Source: a virus. Taken from it: a stretch of 21,424 nt of DNA. The notes beneath the pieces are model-generated. The model made no database searches. It was not told the DNA's origin and saw nothing but the letters and a program-made list of their open reading frames with translations. Position 1 is the stretch's first letter, and every line of letters starts with the position of its first letter. Below, piece by piece: positions 12,727-19,139 of the stretch. The position numbers and the translations under genes are program-made. The stretch covers positions 1 through 21,424 of IMG/VR virus record IMGVR_UViG_3300034198_014091, one strand, 5' to 3'.

Positions 12727-13608
12727 ATGAGTATCAAAAACAACGCCCTGCTTGTGTCCCTCACGGTCAACAAGCCCCAGATGACGCAGAAGGACATCAA
12801 GGCGACCATCTCTGCCGAGGTTGCCAACAACGCCCACGGCGCGGGTCAGTACCGCAAAGACCTGTACCCCAAGGCGCTGGTGCAACCCATCCTGCAGGTC
12901 GAGTCGTCAGCCCGTGCGTACATCGAGAGCACCACCTACCCGTGGTCACGTGGCGAGAGCCTGTTGCCCACCGCCCGCTTCATGGAGTTCGCCGAGCGCA
13001 TTGGCAAGTTCCAGCTGGAGTTCGACCAGTGCGTCACTGCGTTCCTCAACAACTGGAGCAACGTGATGACGCAGGCACAGCAACGTCAAGGCGAGCTGTT
13101 CGACCCGAGCGTGTACCCTGACATGTCTGACCTCAAGGCTGACTTCCGCTTCCGTGTGCACTACCGCCCCGTCACCGACATGGGTGACTTCCGTGTGTCC
13201 ATGCAGGAAGAAGAGCTTGACTCACTGCGCGAGCAAGTCGAGGCTGCTACCAAGGAAGCCATGAACAACATGCTGCGTGCCCCGCTCGAGCGACTGCGTG
13301 AGGCTGTGCAACGTCTGCACGAGGTGTCTGGCAAGACCGACCGCGAGGTCGTCAACAAGAAGACTGGCTCGACTGAGGTGCGACCGCCCATCTTCCGCGA
13401 CTCTGTGGTTGACAACCTGATGGAAGAGATCAAGCTGTTGCATGACTTCGCTGACGTGTTGCCCTCTGACGTGCTGGCTGTAGCCAAAGACATTGCTGAC
13501 GCGACACCGCACCCGCAGTCCATGCGTGACGACCCTGACGTTCGCAAGAGTGTCAATGTGTCCACAACTGCGTTGCTTGCATCGATCGATGCCATGCTGG
13601 AAGATTAA
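12727..13608 (+). CDS. DUF3150-like partner of the MoxR/VWA pair
   Basis: 293 residues; ATG at 12727 with AAGGAG 8 bases upstream. The order LLVSLTVNKPQMTQKD, NNAHGAGQYRKDLYPK, STTYPWSRGESLLPTARFMEF, LNNWSNVMTQAQQRQGELFDPSVYPD and FRFRVHYRPVTDMGDFRV follows a phage protein family that I recall as DUF3150 or a close relative. The second half is a long helical region (EELDSLREQVEAATKEAMNNML...). In phages this family tends to sit with a MoxR-type ATPase and a VWA protein, and both are found here (14503 and 15855). It may be a scaffold or substrate adaptor for that ATPase (inference). No catalytic motif is seen. Confidence 0.8.
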   Translation: MSIKNNALLVSLTVNKPQMTQKDIKATISAEVANNAHGAGQYRKDLYPKALVQPILQVESSARAYIESTTYPWSRGESLLPTARFMEFAERIGKFQLEFDQCVTAFLNNWSNVMTQAQQRQGELFDPSVYPDMSDLKADFRFRVHYRPVTDMGDFRVSMQEEELDSLREQVEAATKEAMNNMLRAPLERLREAVQRLHEVSGKTDREVVNKKTGSTEVRPPIFRDSVVDNLMEEIKLLHDFADVLPSDVLAVAKDIADATPHPQSMRDDPDVRKSVNVSTTALLASIDAMLED

Positions 13609-13618
13609 CCCCCCAACC

Positions 13619-13634
13619 AACTTACTAACTGGAG
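13619..13634 (+). promoter_or_regulatory. Conserved leader/ribosome site, gene 13641
   Basis: AACTTACTAACTGGAG, then AATCAC and the ATG at 13641. Confidence 0.6.
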
Positions 13635-13640
13635 AATCAC

Positions 13641-13991
13641 ATGATCGACATCAAAAAAGAAACCATCGCCAAGTACGTGCGCATCCTCGCCAACCTTGGC
13701 TGTCAGTTCAAAGTCATCGAGGCTGACGGCACCGAGCACGGCGAGCTTGTCGTGGCGAAGAACAAGCCGTCAAAGCCGCGCGTGTCTGTGCTTGCGCAGG
13801 TGGACTACAAGACACCCTTGCTGGCTATGCAACCCGGTGACGTCATCAGCTTGTCCGCGACTGCCGATATGCCACTGGAGTCACTGCGCTCTTGCGTCTC
13901 GAGCTTCGCCGCGCATACGTTCGGCACGGGTTCAGTGACGACAACGGTTGACCGCAACGACAACACCGTGGTCATCCTGCGCGTGGAGTAA
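13641..13991 (+). CDS. Unknown protein, 116 residues
   Basis: Not recognised. ATG at 13641 with GGAG 6 bases upstream and the conserved leader. A short N-terminal helix (KKETIAKYVRILANLGCQFKVIEADG) is followed by a beta-rich stretch (HGELVVAKN; PRVSVLAQVDYKTPLLAMQPGDVISLSA; GSVTTTVDRNDNTVVILRVE). The many small beta segments suggest a compact barrel or sandwich. It sits inside the DUF3150/MoxR/VWA segment. Confidence 0.8.
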   Translation: MIDIKKETIAKYVRILANLGCQFKVIEADGTEHGELVVAKNKPSKPRVSVLAQVDYKTPLLAMQPGDVISLSATADMPLESLRSCVSSFAAHTFGTGSVTTTVDRNDNTVVILRVE

Positions 13992-13994
13992 CAC

Positions 13995-14225
13995 ATGACG
14001 GACAAGCACATCCCCCGTGCACTCGTCACCTTGGGCGGCACACATGTTGTGTTGCCTGTCGAGGATGCTGTGGCTGCGTTCACTTTACTATGTAAGGGAG
14101 ACGTGGTAAATTACGACTGGTCATCGAAGACATACAAGCGAGCCGAGGCAAACAGCAGCGATTACCCTTCGCTCAAGATGTTCTCACTTGCTGACTATGC
14201 CGCGCTGACTCTTAACACTGACTAA
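13995..14225 (+). CDS. Unknown small protein, 76 residues
   Basis: Not recognised. ATG at 13995, 3 bases after the previous stop, with GTGGAG in the end of that gene as ribosome site. Sequence features: ALVTLGGTHVVLPVEDAVAAFTLLCKGDVVNYDWSSKTYKR, then an aromatic tail SLKMFSLADYAALTLNTD. Probably an alpha/beta fold. Confidence 0.75.
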   Translation: MTDKHIPRALVTLGGTHVVLPVEDAVAAFTLLCKGDVVNYDWSSKTYKRAEANSSDYPSLKMFSLADYAALTLNTD

Positions 14226-14239
14226 CTTTGGAGTACCAA

Positions 14240-14434
14240 ATGGAATTCACATTCAAGCTCAACGAAGAGCAACTCAACGTCATCATCAAGCACCTCGACA
14301 TGGGTGCGCACAAGGAAGTGCGAGGTGTGCTGGACTACCTGATCGGCAATGCCAACGAGCAAGCTGCCAAGGCACGCGAGTCCATGATGCCCGCGCCTAC
14401 CCCCGATGGTGCACCCTCTTCGACCAACCCCTAA
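14240..14434 (+). CDS. Unknown small protein ending in the palindrome, 64 residues
   Basis: The start ATG at 14240 has TTGGAG (14228-14233) upstream; a TTG start at 14228 would consume that site. The first 50 residues are amphipathic helix (FKLNEEQLNVIIKHLDMGAHKEVRGVLDYLIGNANEQAAKARES) and the tail is Pro-rich (MMPAPTPDGAPSSTNP). The stop TAA is the first three bases of palindrome copy 8, so the tail may have been trimmed or created when the palindrome arrived. Confidence 0.75.
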   Translation: MEFTFKLNEEQLNVIIKHLDMGAHKEVRGVLDYLIGNANEQAAKARESMMPAPTPDGAPSSTNP

Positions 14435-14447
14435 TCCCATGGGATTA
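14432..14447. repeat. 16-bp palindrome, copy 8 (perfect dyad, supplies a stop codon)
   Basis: TAATCCCATGGGATTA, an exact palindrome. Its TAA ends the gene at 14240. A second dyad follows: ACCGGTG (14453-14459) and CACCGGT (14466-14472). Confidence 0.92.
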
Positions 14448-14476
14448 ACCGTCACCGGTGCGGTTCACCGGTACCC

Positions 14477-14495
14477 AACTTGTTTACTTAAAGGA
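14477..14495 (+). promoter_or_regulatory. Conserved leader/ribosome site, gene 14503
   Basis: AACTTGTTTACTTAAAGGA, then AATCAAA and the ATG at 14503. Confidence 0.65.
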
Positions 14496-14502
14496 AATCA
14501 AA

Positions 14503-15510
14503 ATGCGTATCGCACACGTTACCCCTATCCTCGTCAAGCGTTACCTCAATGACAACACTCGTCGTCGCACCACGTTCTTGCGTGGCCCGTCAGGTATCGG
14601 CAAGTCCGAGGTTGTGTTCCAGACTTCACAGCTCTTGGCCGAGCACGTTCCTAACTGGAAGGGTGTCATCGACCTGCGCCTCGCACAGATGGAGCCGACC
14701 GACCTGCGTGGCATCCCGCACGTTGTCGAGGGCCGCACACGCTGGGCACGTCCTGACTTCCTGCCTGCTGACGGTGCTGGCATTCTGTTCCTTGACGAGA
14801 TCACGTCAGCTCCGCCCTCTGTGCAGGCTGCCGCATACCAGCTGTGCCTGACGCCCGAGGACTTCGGCATCCCTGCCGAGTGGATGGTGATCGCCGCTGG
14901 CAACCGCAAGACCGACCGAGGTGTCACGTTCAACCTCGCCGCGCCGTTGCAGAACCGCATGTGCGACATCGACGTGTCCACCACCATCGACGACTTCGTC
15001 AACCATGCCATTACCCGTGGCATCAAGCCGGAGATTCTGTCGCTGTTGCAAGACCGCCCTGACTTGTTGCACAAGTTCGAGCCCACCGGTGACATCAAGC
15101 CGTTCCCCAGCCCCCGCTCGTGGTTCGCTGTGTCGCACACTCTCGAGCTCGACCTGCCTGTGCAAGACCGTGTCGAGCTTATCAAGGGTGACGTTGGCGA
15201 GGAAGCTGCCATGATTCTCGAGACACACCTGCGTGTCTGGGAGACGATGCCGCGCATCGAAGACATCTTGCAAGGCAAAGACGTGCCTGTGCCCAAAGAG
15301 CTCAACGTGCGGTACTGCGTGGCCATGGGTCTTGCGACTCGCCTCGACGCCAACAACTTCGACAAGGCATGGAAGTTCCTCGAGAAGATGCCCGGTGACG
15401 TGCAGACGCTGACCATCAAGCTGGCACACAAGCGCGACAAGACCATCACTCGCAGCCCTGCATTCAGCAAGTGGGCGATGGCTAACCAAGCTGCCTTCTC
15501 GATGCGCTGA
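14503..15510 (+). CDS. MoxR/CobS-like AAA+ ATPase
   Basis: 335 residues from ATG 14503 (leader AAAGGA upstream). Walker A GPSGIGKS (28-35); Walker B ILFLDEI (94-100, D98-E99); sensor 1 VIAAGNR (N134); arginine finger in PLQNRM (R152); sensor 2 near PSPRSW (R205). The insertion 'LRLAQMEPTDLRGIPHV' after strand 2 is typical of MoxR-family ATPases. MoxR proteins use ATP to remodel partner complexes, usually with a VWA protein that carries a metal site, here the 15855 product. T4-like cyanophages carry a comparable 'cobS' gene. The target in this phage is unknown. All ATPase motifs are intact. Confidence 0.93.
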   Translation: MRIAHVTPILVKRYLNDNTRRRTTFLRGPSGIGKSEVVFQTSQLLAEHVPNWKGVIDLRLAQMEPTDLRGIPHVVEGRTRWARPDFLPADGAGILFLDEITSAPPSVQAAAYQLCLTPEDFGIPAEWMVIAAGNRKTDRGVTFNLAAPLQNRMCDIDVSTTIDDFVNHAITRGIKPEILSLLQDRPDLLHKFEPTGDIKPFPSPRSWFAVSHTLELDLPVQDRVELIKGDVGEEAAMILETHLRVWETMPRIEDILQGKDVPVPKELNVRYCVAMGLATRLDANNFDKAWKFLEKMPGDVQTLTIKLAHKRDKTITRSPAFSKWAMANQAAFSMR

Positions 15511-15511
15511 T

Positions 15512-15808
15512 ATGCCGCCAGCTGTAAAACATCCTTACACTGGGCAACCTGCCTTGGTGTTCGAGCGTTACGGTGCGGTGTGGAACGCGCATGTTGAGCG
15601 ACACGCTTCGTATGCGCGGGGCCGACCGTACGTTGTGCGGGAACCCTTCGCAACGATACGGCCTGCGTACAACGATGCAGTTATGTTGGACGAGACTTGT
15701 GGATGGGTTGTCACGCGCAACTCGTTCGACGAGATCAGATCGTTTAACACAGTCGAGGAAGCGAAGATATACGTGAAGTCACTGTTCGCCCTCGAATCGA
15801 CTTCTTAA
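15512..15808 (+). CDS. Unknown protein between the ATPase and VWA genes, 98 residues
   Basis: Not recognised. ATG at 15512, 1 base after the ATPase stop, without a clear ribosome site, so probably translated by coupling. Sequence: YTGQPALVFERYGAVWNAHVERHASYARGRPYVVREPFATIRPAYNDAVMLDETCGWVVTRNSFDEIRSFNTVEEAKIYVKSL, a small alpha/beta protein. Its TAA stop is provided by palindrome copy 9. Its place inside the MoxR-VWA pair suggests a linked role, but nothing in the sequence shows one. Confidence 0.75.
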   Translation: MPPAVKHPYTGQPALVFERYGAVWNAHVERHASYARGRPYVVREPFATIRPAYNDAVMLDETCGWVVTRNSFDEIRSFNTVEEAKIYVKSLFALESTS

Positions 15809-15821
15809 TCCCACGGGATTA
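15806..15821. repeat. 16-bp palindrome, copy 9 (supplies a stop codon)
   Basis: TAATCCCACGGGATTA; its TAA ends the 15512 gene. It lies 33 bases before the next start, with the conserved leader between. Confidence 0.92.
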
Positions 15822-15832
15822 GAATACTGATT

Positions 15833-15848
15833 AACTTGTTTACTGGAG
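15833..15848 (+). promoter_or_regulatory. Conserved leader/ribosome site, gene 15855
   Basis: AACTTGTTTACTGGAG, then AAAATC and the ATG at 15855. It lacks the internal CTTA repeat of the full form. Confidence 0.65.
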
Positions 15849-15854
15849 AAAATC

Positions 15855-17000
15855 ATGAGTTCATTGCAAAACCGCATCGACCTAGCGTACAGCAAGCTCG
15901 GCCTGCGCGAAGCATTCATCGCTGCGGTGATGACGCGCGTCAAGCGCGAGGTGTCTGACAAGGTGTCCACCGCTGGCACCAACGGCTCGTGGGTGCGGTT
16001 CAACCCCACGTGGTGCGAGCCCCTGACTGACGAAGAGCTGTTCGGTCTCGTGTTGCACGAGGCGTGTCACGTTGTGCTGATGCACATGTGGCGGCGCGAG
16101 AGCCGCGACCCACGTCTGTGGAACTACGCCAACGATGCCATCATCAACGCGTACATCAAGTCGCGCGGCTGGCAGCTGCCCAAGGGCGGCGTCAACCTCA
16201 GCTGGGTCAAGGAAGAGCACAGCTCCGAGTACGTGTACAACAAGCTCAAAGAGCAACAGCAGCAACAGGGCGGCAAGGGCGGCGGCAGTGGCGACGGCGA
16301 CGAGGAAGATGACGGCATGGGCGGTGGCTTCGATGGCCATGGTGACCTCGAGGATGCACAAGACGAGGCGACCCGTGTTGACATGGAAGCGACCATCGTT
16401 GCAGCTGCCAAGATGGCCAAGGACTGCGGTCAAGGCTCATCGCTGATCGACCGTGTGCTCGAGCATGTCGGCGAGTCCAAGGTGCGTTGGCAAGATGTCA
16501 CGCGCTCCATGCTGACCGAGTCGGCAGCTGCGGACTATTCGTACCTGCGACCATCGCGCCGCTTCATCGGCTCTGGCCTGTACCTGCCCTCGCTGCGCAC
16601 TGATGCGCTCGGCGGCTTGGCCATCGGCTTCGACACATCAGGCTCCATGGGCCCCAAGGAATGCAACCAGATCGGTGCAGAGCTGCAAGCCATCGTTGAC
16701 GACCTCAACCCTGCCTTCGTCGAGGTTGTGTATTGCGACTACCATGTCACACACTCGGAGCGATTCGAGCGTGACGAGCCGCTCAAGCTGCATCCCAAGG
16801 GTGGCGGTGGCACGCGGTTCCAGCCTGTGTTCGAGCACTTTGCCGAGACGGGCGAGCAATACTGCGGCATGATCTTTTTCACCGACATGGAAGGCAACCT
16901 GCACGAGTGCGTCGAGCCAAGCCATCCTGTCATCTGGGCCGACATCGGCCATAGCCACCCTGACGCGCCGTTCGGTACGCGCGTCGAGGTACCACTGTGA
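15855..17000 (+). CDS. Fused zinc metallopeptidase-like and VWA-like protein (DUF2201 type)
   Basis: 381 residues. The N-terminal domain has the zinc-binding motif HEACH (68-72) in LFGLVLHEACHVVLMHMWR, followed by WNYANDAIIN (D94 as likely third ligand). A low-complexity linker (135-170: five Gln, Gly/Asp/Glu-rich) leads to a C-terminal VWA domain with a MIDAS metal site: DTSGSM (D260, S262, S264), T320 in GGGGTRF, and FFTDME (D344). This is the layout of DUF2201_N plus the VWA-like domain, the usual partner of MoxR ATPases. It probably forms a chaperone or protease-like complex with the 14503 ATPase in the cytoplasm. Both metal sites look intact. Confidence 0.92.
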   Translation: MSSLQNRIDLAYSKLGLREAFIAAVMTRVKREVSDKVSTAGTNGSWVRFNPTWCEPLTDEELFGLVLHEACHVVLMHMWRRESRDPRLWNYANDAIINAYIKSRGWQLPKGGVNLSWVKEEHSSEYVYNKLKEQQQQQGGKGGGSGDGDEEDDGMGGGFDGHGDLEDAQDEATRVDMEATIVAAAKMAKDCGQGSSLIDRVLEHVGESKVRWQDVTRSMLTESAAADYSYLRPSRRFIGSGLYLPSLRTDALGGLAIGFDTSGSMGPKECNQIGAELQAIVDDLNPAFVEVVYCDYHVTHSERFERDEPLKLHPKGGGGTRFQPVFEHFAETGEQYCGMIFFTDMEGNLHECVEPSHPVIWADIGHSHPDAPFGTRVEVPL

Positions 17001-17010
17001 GTACAACAAA

Positions 17011-17292
17011 ATGAATGCAAACTTTCACAAAGAACTGGTGACCCGACTGACCCGCATGGAGACCAAGCTCGTGCGGGGCTTCGAGGAGCTGGGCGTCAAC
17101 ATCGACAAAGACAACGAGTGGATCACTGTTGACGACGAGGCAAGGGTCGTGTACATCTCAACGATCGGTCGTTCCATGACCGTGATGCTGAGTGACATGG
17201 CGCGGCTGGGCGCTACCCAGTATGGCAAGGAGTACGACATCGTCCACCGTGGCGATCTCATTGGCACCGTCATCTTCCGCAAAATCTTGTGA
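17011..17292 (+). CDS. Unknown protein, 93 residues
   Basis: Not recognised. ATG at 17011, 10 bases after the VWA stop; the ribosome site is weak (GTGAG). Helical N-terminus (FHKELVTRLTRMETKLVRGFEELGVNID), then beta-rich (EWITVDDEARVVYISTIGRSMTVMLSDMARLG... YDIVHRGDLIGTVIFRKIL). Composition and tight packing support a real gene. Confidence 0.75.
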   Translation: MNANFHKELVTRLTRMETKLVRGFEELGVNIDKDNEWITVDDEARVVYISTIGRSMTVMLSDMARLGATQYGKEYDIVHRGDLIGTVIFRKIL

Positions 17293-17301
17293 GGAACTAT
17301 C

Positions 17302-17604
17302 ATGAGCAACGAATTCAAAGGCGTGAAATTCAGCACCATGGCGATGCCGTGGATTCCTGTCGGGCACCCTGACTATCGCTGGACAAACCACACAGACACA
17401 GATGTAACTAGAACTTGGAGCAAGTATGGCTGGAAACCCATGGACGTATCGCGACCCATCACCGACGGAGCAGTCAACGGAAAGGTCGGGACACCCGCTC
17501 AAGAAGTGCAACAGCTGCGAAAAGGCAGCCGAGCAACTCGGCGGCGTGCAGATAAAGTCAAAATGGATTTGCGCACGCTGCTGGATCAAGCACATCAACC
17601 GTAA
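17302..17604 (+). CDS. Unknown protein overlapping a zinc-ribbon gene
   Basis: 100 codons if read to its stop. ATG at 17302 with GAGGA upstream. Residues 1-42 (FKGVKFSTMAMPWIPVGHPDYRWTNHTDTDVTRTWSKYGWKP) look like a genuine small phage protein, 'DVT-TW-KYGW-P' being a pattern of short early proteins. From residue 42 on it shares its DNA with the zinc-ribbon gene at 17426 in another frame. The tail (QLRKGSRATRRRADKVKM) looks like a by-product of that frame. Either the two overlap by 179 bases, or the real product is shorter through a frame change. Confidence 0.6.
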   Translation: MSNEFKGVKFSTMAMPWIPVGHPDYRWTNHTDTDVTRTWSKYGWKPMDVSRPITDGAVNGKVGTPAQEVQQLRKGSRATRRRADKVKMDLRTLLDQAHQP

Positions 17605-17608
17605 ATAA
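17426..17608 (+). CDS. Zinc-ribbon protein, 60 residues
   Basis: ATG at 17426 with TTGGAG (GGAG 6 bases upstream), a very good ribosome site. Two CxxC pairs, CNSC (28-31) and CARC (49-52), are separated by 17 residues including a Lys-rich strand (VQIKSKWI): a classic zinc ribbon. It may bind nucleic acid or a host polymerase-type protein (inference). It overlaps the frame of the 17302 gene throughout. The terminator 17607-17638 follows directly. Confidence 0.72.
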   Translation: MAGNPWTYRDPSPTEQSTERSGHPLKKCNSCEKAAEQLGGVQIKSKWICARCWIKHINRK

Positions 17609-17638
17609 AAAAGCCCCAGAGCTTGTGGCTCCGGGGCT
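17607..17638 (-). terminator. Terminator of the leftward two-gene island
   Basis: AGCCCC and GGGGCT arms plus GAGC/GCTC give an 11-position stem (17612-17622 with 17628-17638) with one mismatch. In the minus direction the stem is followed by TTTTTT (complement of 17607-17612). On the plus strand no T-run follows, though the hairpin may also slow rightward transcription from 17608. Confidence 0.85.
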
Positions 17639-17644
17639 CAAGGT

Positions 17645-17660
17645 TAATCCCGTGGGATTA
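17645..17660. repeat. 16-bp palindrome, copy 10 (supplies a stop codon on the minus strand)
   Basis: TAATCCCGTGGGATTA, directly between the terminator and the leftward gene. The TAA read on the minus strand (17658-17660) is that gene's stop codon. Confidence 0.9.
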
Positions 17661-17861
17661 GTGGAAGTTGAGCACGATGTTGTACGTCTTGCAGCAACAA
17701 TCCTTCTCCGGGTCTGGGCTCGGGGTAGGTTGATTTGAAGAGTGGTACACAATGTCATCGTCATCAATAACGCTGGATGCTGGCACAACGCTGGAGCCGC
17801 CGGAGCTGCTTACGCTTGCCGAGCTTCCGCCCGCAGACACAGACACGTTACTCGTTGCCAT
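17658..17861 (-). CDS. Ser-rich protein with CCC motif, 67 residues
   Basis: ATG at 17861, 1 base after the stop of the 17863 gene, so coupled to it; the ribosome site is weak. An N-terminal Ser/Gly/Val low-complexity stretch (VSVSAGGSSASVSSSGGSSVVPASSV), an Asp run (DDDD) and a Pro-rich turn precede DPEKDCCCKTYNIVLNF. The tri-cysteine tail recalls the 'CCC' ends of some Gly/Gln-rich phage structural-module proteins, in which that tail belongs to the same protein as the 17863 type; here it is on a separate gene. Function unknown. Confidence 0.65.
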   Translation of the reverse strand: MATSNVSVSAGGSSASVSSSGGSSVVPASSVIDDDDIVYHSSNQPTPSPDPEKDCCCKTYNIVLNFH

Positions 17862-17862
17862 T

Positions 17863-18630
17863 TCAGTTGACTCGAGTGTTGGTGTTGGTGTTGGTCGGGT
17901 TGGCGGTAAGCGTGCCTGCACCGATGTTGATGGCTTGGTTCGTGGCACGAATGCTTTGAACTGCGTCACTCAACATGTTGTACAGGTTGCCCCACTGCTG
18001 CTGCTGTTGCTGTTGCGCTTGAGCTTGGTTCACCGTCTGCGTCACGTTGATCTCACTCTCGTGAGCATGACGGGCAGCGCGGTTGTCACTACGCAACTCG
18101 ATGATGGCAGCGTTGGCTTCGGCCAGCTGACGGTTCAACGTGTCTTGGTAGTTGCTGGTGATCAGCGCACGGGTTTTCTCGCCATCGTTGGTGATGTTGG
18201 TGTTGGTCTGGTTGATCATCTGCATCAGAGCCACGGTGTTGGAATTCACCGCATCCTTGACGCCGTTGACCGTGCCAGTCAGTGCCGCAGCAACGCCAGA
18301 CAACTGAGACTGAATGGTGCTCGATTGCAGAGCTTGCGAGGCTTCCATCGCGGCGGTCGAAACTGCCACGGCTTTGTCCACTTGCCCAATGCTCGCCATC
18401 AAGTCCATGTTGGCTTGGTTTTGCTCAGGGGGGTTGCGAAGAACCGCACCGCCAATAGCACCACCGCCGTCACCACCGAACAGGTTGCCGTTGTTACGCA
18501 GCAAAGAGCCGAGGATCAAACCGCCAATGAGACCATTGCCACCGAACATGCCATCGCCGCCGCCGCCACCCTTGGTAGCCATCGACATCAACATCGGGCC
18601 CAGCCCGTCCATACCAGAAGATTCAGCCAT
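17863..18630 (-). CDS. Gly/Gln/Asn-rich protein, possible virion component
   Basis: 255 residues, ATG at 18630 with AGGAG 6 bases upstream. Residues 20-66 are Gly-rich with a hydrophobic core (GLIGGLILGSLL, 33-44). Residues 75-195 are long, polar helices (QSSTIQSQLSGVAAALTGTVNGVKDAVNSNTVALMQMINQTNTN). Then comes a run of seven Gln near 205-212, and the C-terminus repeats Thr-Asn (TNTNTNT). Similar low-complexity proteins with a Gly-rich head and a Gln/Asn helical body are common in phage genomes near structural genes. It is transcribed leftward like the head genes, yet placed inside the rightward block. Role in the virion is inference. Confidence 0.78.
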   Translation of the reverse strand: MAESSGMDGLGPMLMSMATKGGGGGDGMFGGNGLIGGLILGSLLRNNGNLFGGDGGGAIGGAVLRNPPEQNQANMDLMASIGQVDKAVAVSTAAMEASQALQSSTIQSQLSGVAAALTGTVNGVKDAVNSNTVALMQMINQTNTNITNDGEKTRALITSNYQDTLNRQLAEANAAIIELRSDNRAARHAHESEINVTQTVNQAQAQQQQQQQWGNLYNMLSDAVQSIRATNQAINIGAGTLTANPTNTNTNTRVN

Positions 18631-18700
18631 GATTAACTCCTAAAAACACCGTCCAATCGACGGCAAGGGAACTGTAAGATTTTCCATATAAAATTTATAT

Positions 18701-18754
18701 ACGACTGAAGGATGTACGACTGATGGATAATTAACTTGTTAACGACTGGAGAAT
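18701..18754 (+). repeat. Three ACGACTG repeats
   Basis: ACGACTGAAGGAT (18701), ACGACTGATGGAT (18716) and ACGACTGGAGAAT (18742). The first two are 15 bp apart; the third contains the GGAG ribosome site of the LuxR-type gene, so a protein bound here could block transcription or translation. Confidence 0.7.
18733..18751 (+). promoter_or_regulatory. Conserved leader/ribosome site, gene 18759
   Basis: AACTTGTTAACGACTGGAG, 7 bases before the ATG; merges the leader family with the third ACGACTG repeat. Confidence 0.6.
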
Positions 18755-18758
18755 TGAC

Positions 18759-19139
18759 ATGAGTCAATTTGTTTTAACACCGCGCCAGCAGGATGTTCTT
18801 GAGGAACTCTGCAAGGGGGGATCAAACAAAGAGATCGCCCGCCGACTTGAAATGGCAGAGGCAACTGTGAAGTTGCATTTGACTGAAATTTTTAAGACAA
18901 TGGGTGTTCGTAACCGATCAGAGGCAATCATCAGGGCGAGTGACATACCAGTCACAAGGCCAGAACTTAATAACTTGACCGATCAAGCGATTCTTGAAGA
19001 GTACACCAACGTGTCGTTCGATGTGAGTGACATGTCGTGGTCTCAGCGGGTGATCTGTCTTGGCAGGGCGATCGTCACACGGATGAAAAAAGAAAATGAG
19101 GAAGAAGTCAAAGTACAAGCCAAGGGCGATACTAGCTAA
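18759..19139 (+). CDS. LuxR/GerE-type HTH transcription regulator
   Basis: 126 residues. Residues 5-60 are a canonical LuxR-type DNA-binding domain: LTPRQQDVLEELCKGGSNKEIARRLEMAEATVKLHLTEIFKTMGVRNRSEAI. There is no receiver or ligand domain; the C-terminal 65 residues are an unrelated helical tail (AILEEYTNVSFDVSDMSWSQRVICLGRAIVTRMKKENEEE) that could mediate dimer contacts. It would bind DNA as a dimer. The repeats upstream of its own gene and the 16-bp palindromes are both candidate sites; neither is proven. It may time the switch between gene blocks. The end overlaps the next gene by 44 bases. Confidence 0.92.
   Translation: MSQFVLTPRQQDVLEELCKGGSNKEIARRLEMAEATVKLHLTEIFKTMGVRNRSEAIIRASDIPVTRPELNNLTDQAILEEYTNVSFDVSDMSWSQRVICLGRAIVTRMKKENEEEVKVQAKGDTS

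Larger units (their letters stand above)
18631..18758. promoter_or_regulatory. Divergent control region with AT-rich dyad and tandem repeats
   Basis: 128 bases between leftward gene 17863 and rightward gene 18759. It contains a hairpin CCGTC/GACGG (18650-18664), a near-perfect dyad ATATAAAATTTATAT (18686-18700) that could supply -10 boxes in both directions, and three ACGACTG repeats (18701, 18716, 18742). I find no convincing -35 box on either strand, so these promoters may need an activator. Confidence 0.55.

Noticed and set aside
12172-12885. 237-codon leftward frame opposite 12163 and 12727
   Set aside because: Crosses a palindrome and two gene junctions of the other strand; no start signal.
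14541-15653. 370-codon leftward frame opposite the MoxR ATPase
   Set aside because: Arg/Ser-rich antisense artefact across two rightward genes.
17158-17598. 146-codon leftward frame opposite 17011-17604
   Set aside because: No ribosome site and no clear composition signal; the terminator at 17607 ends leftward transcription before it.
17752-18636. 294-codon rightward frame opposite the Gly/Gln-rich gene
   Set aside because: Antisense of low-complexity codons; the minus-strand gene has the ribosome site and terminator.
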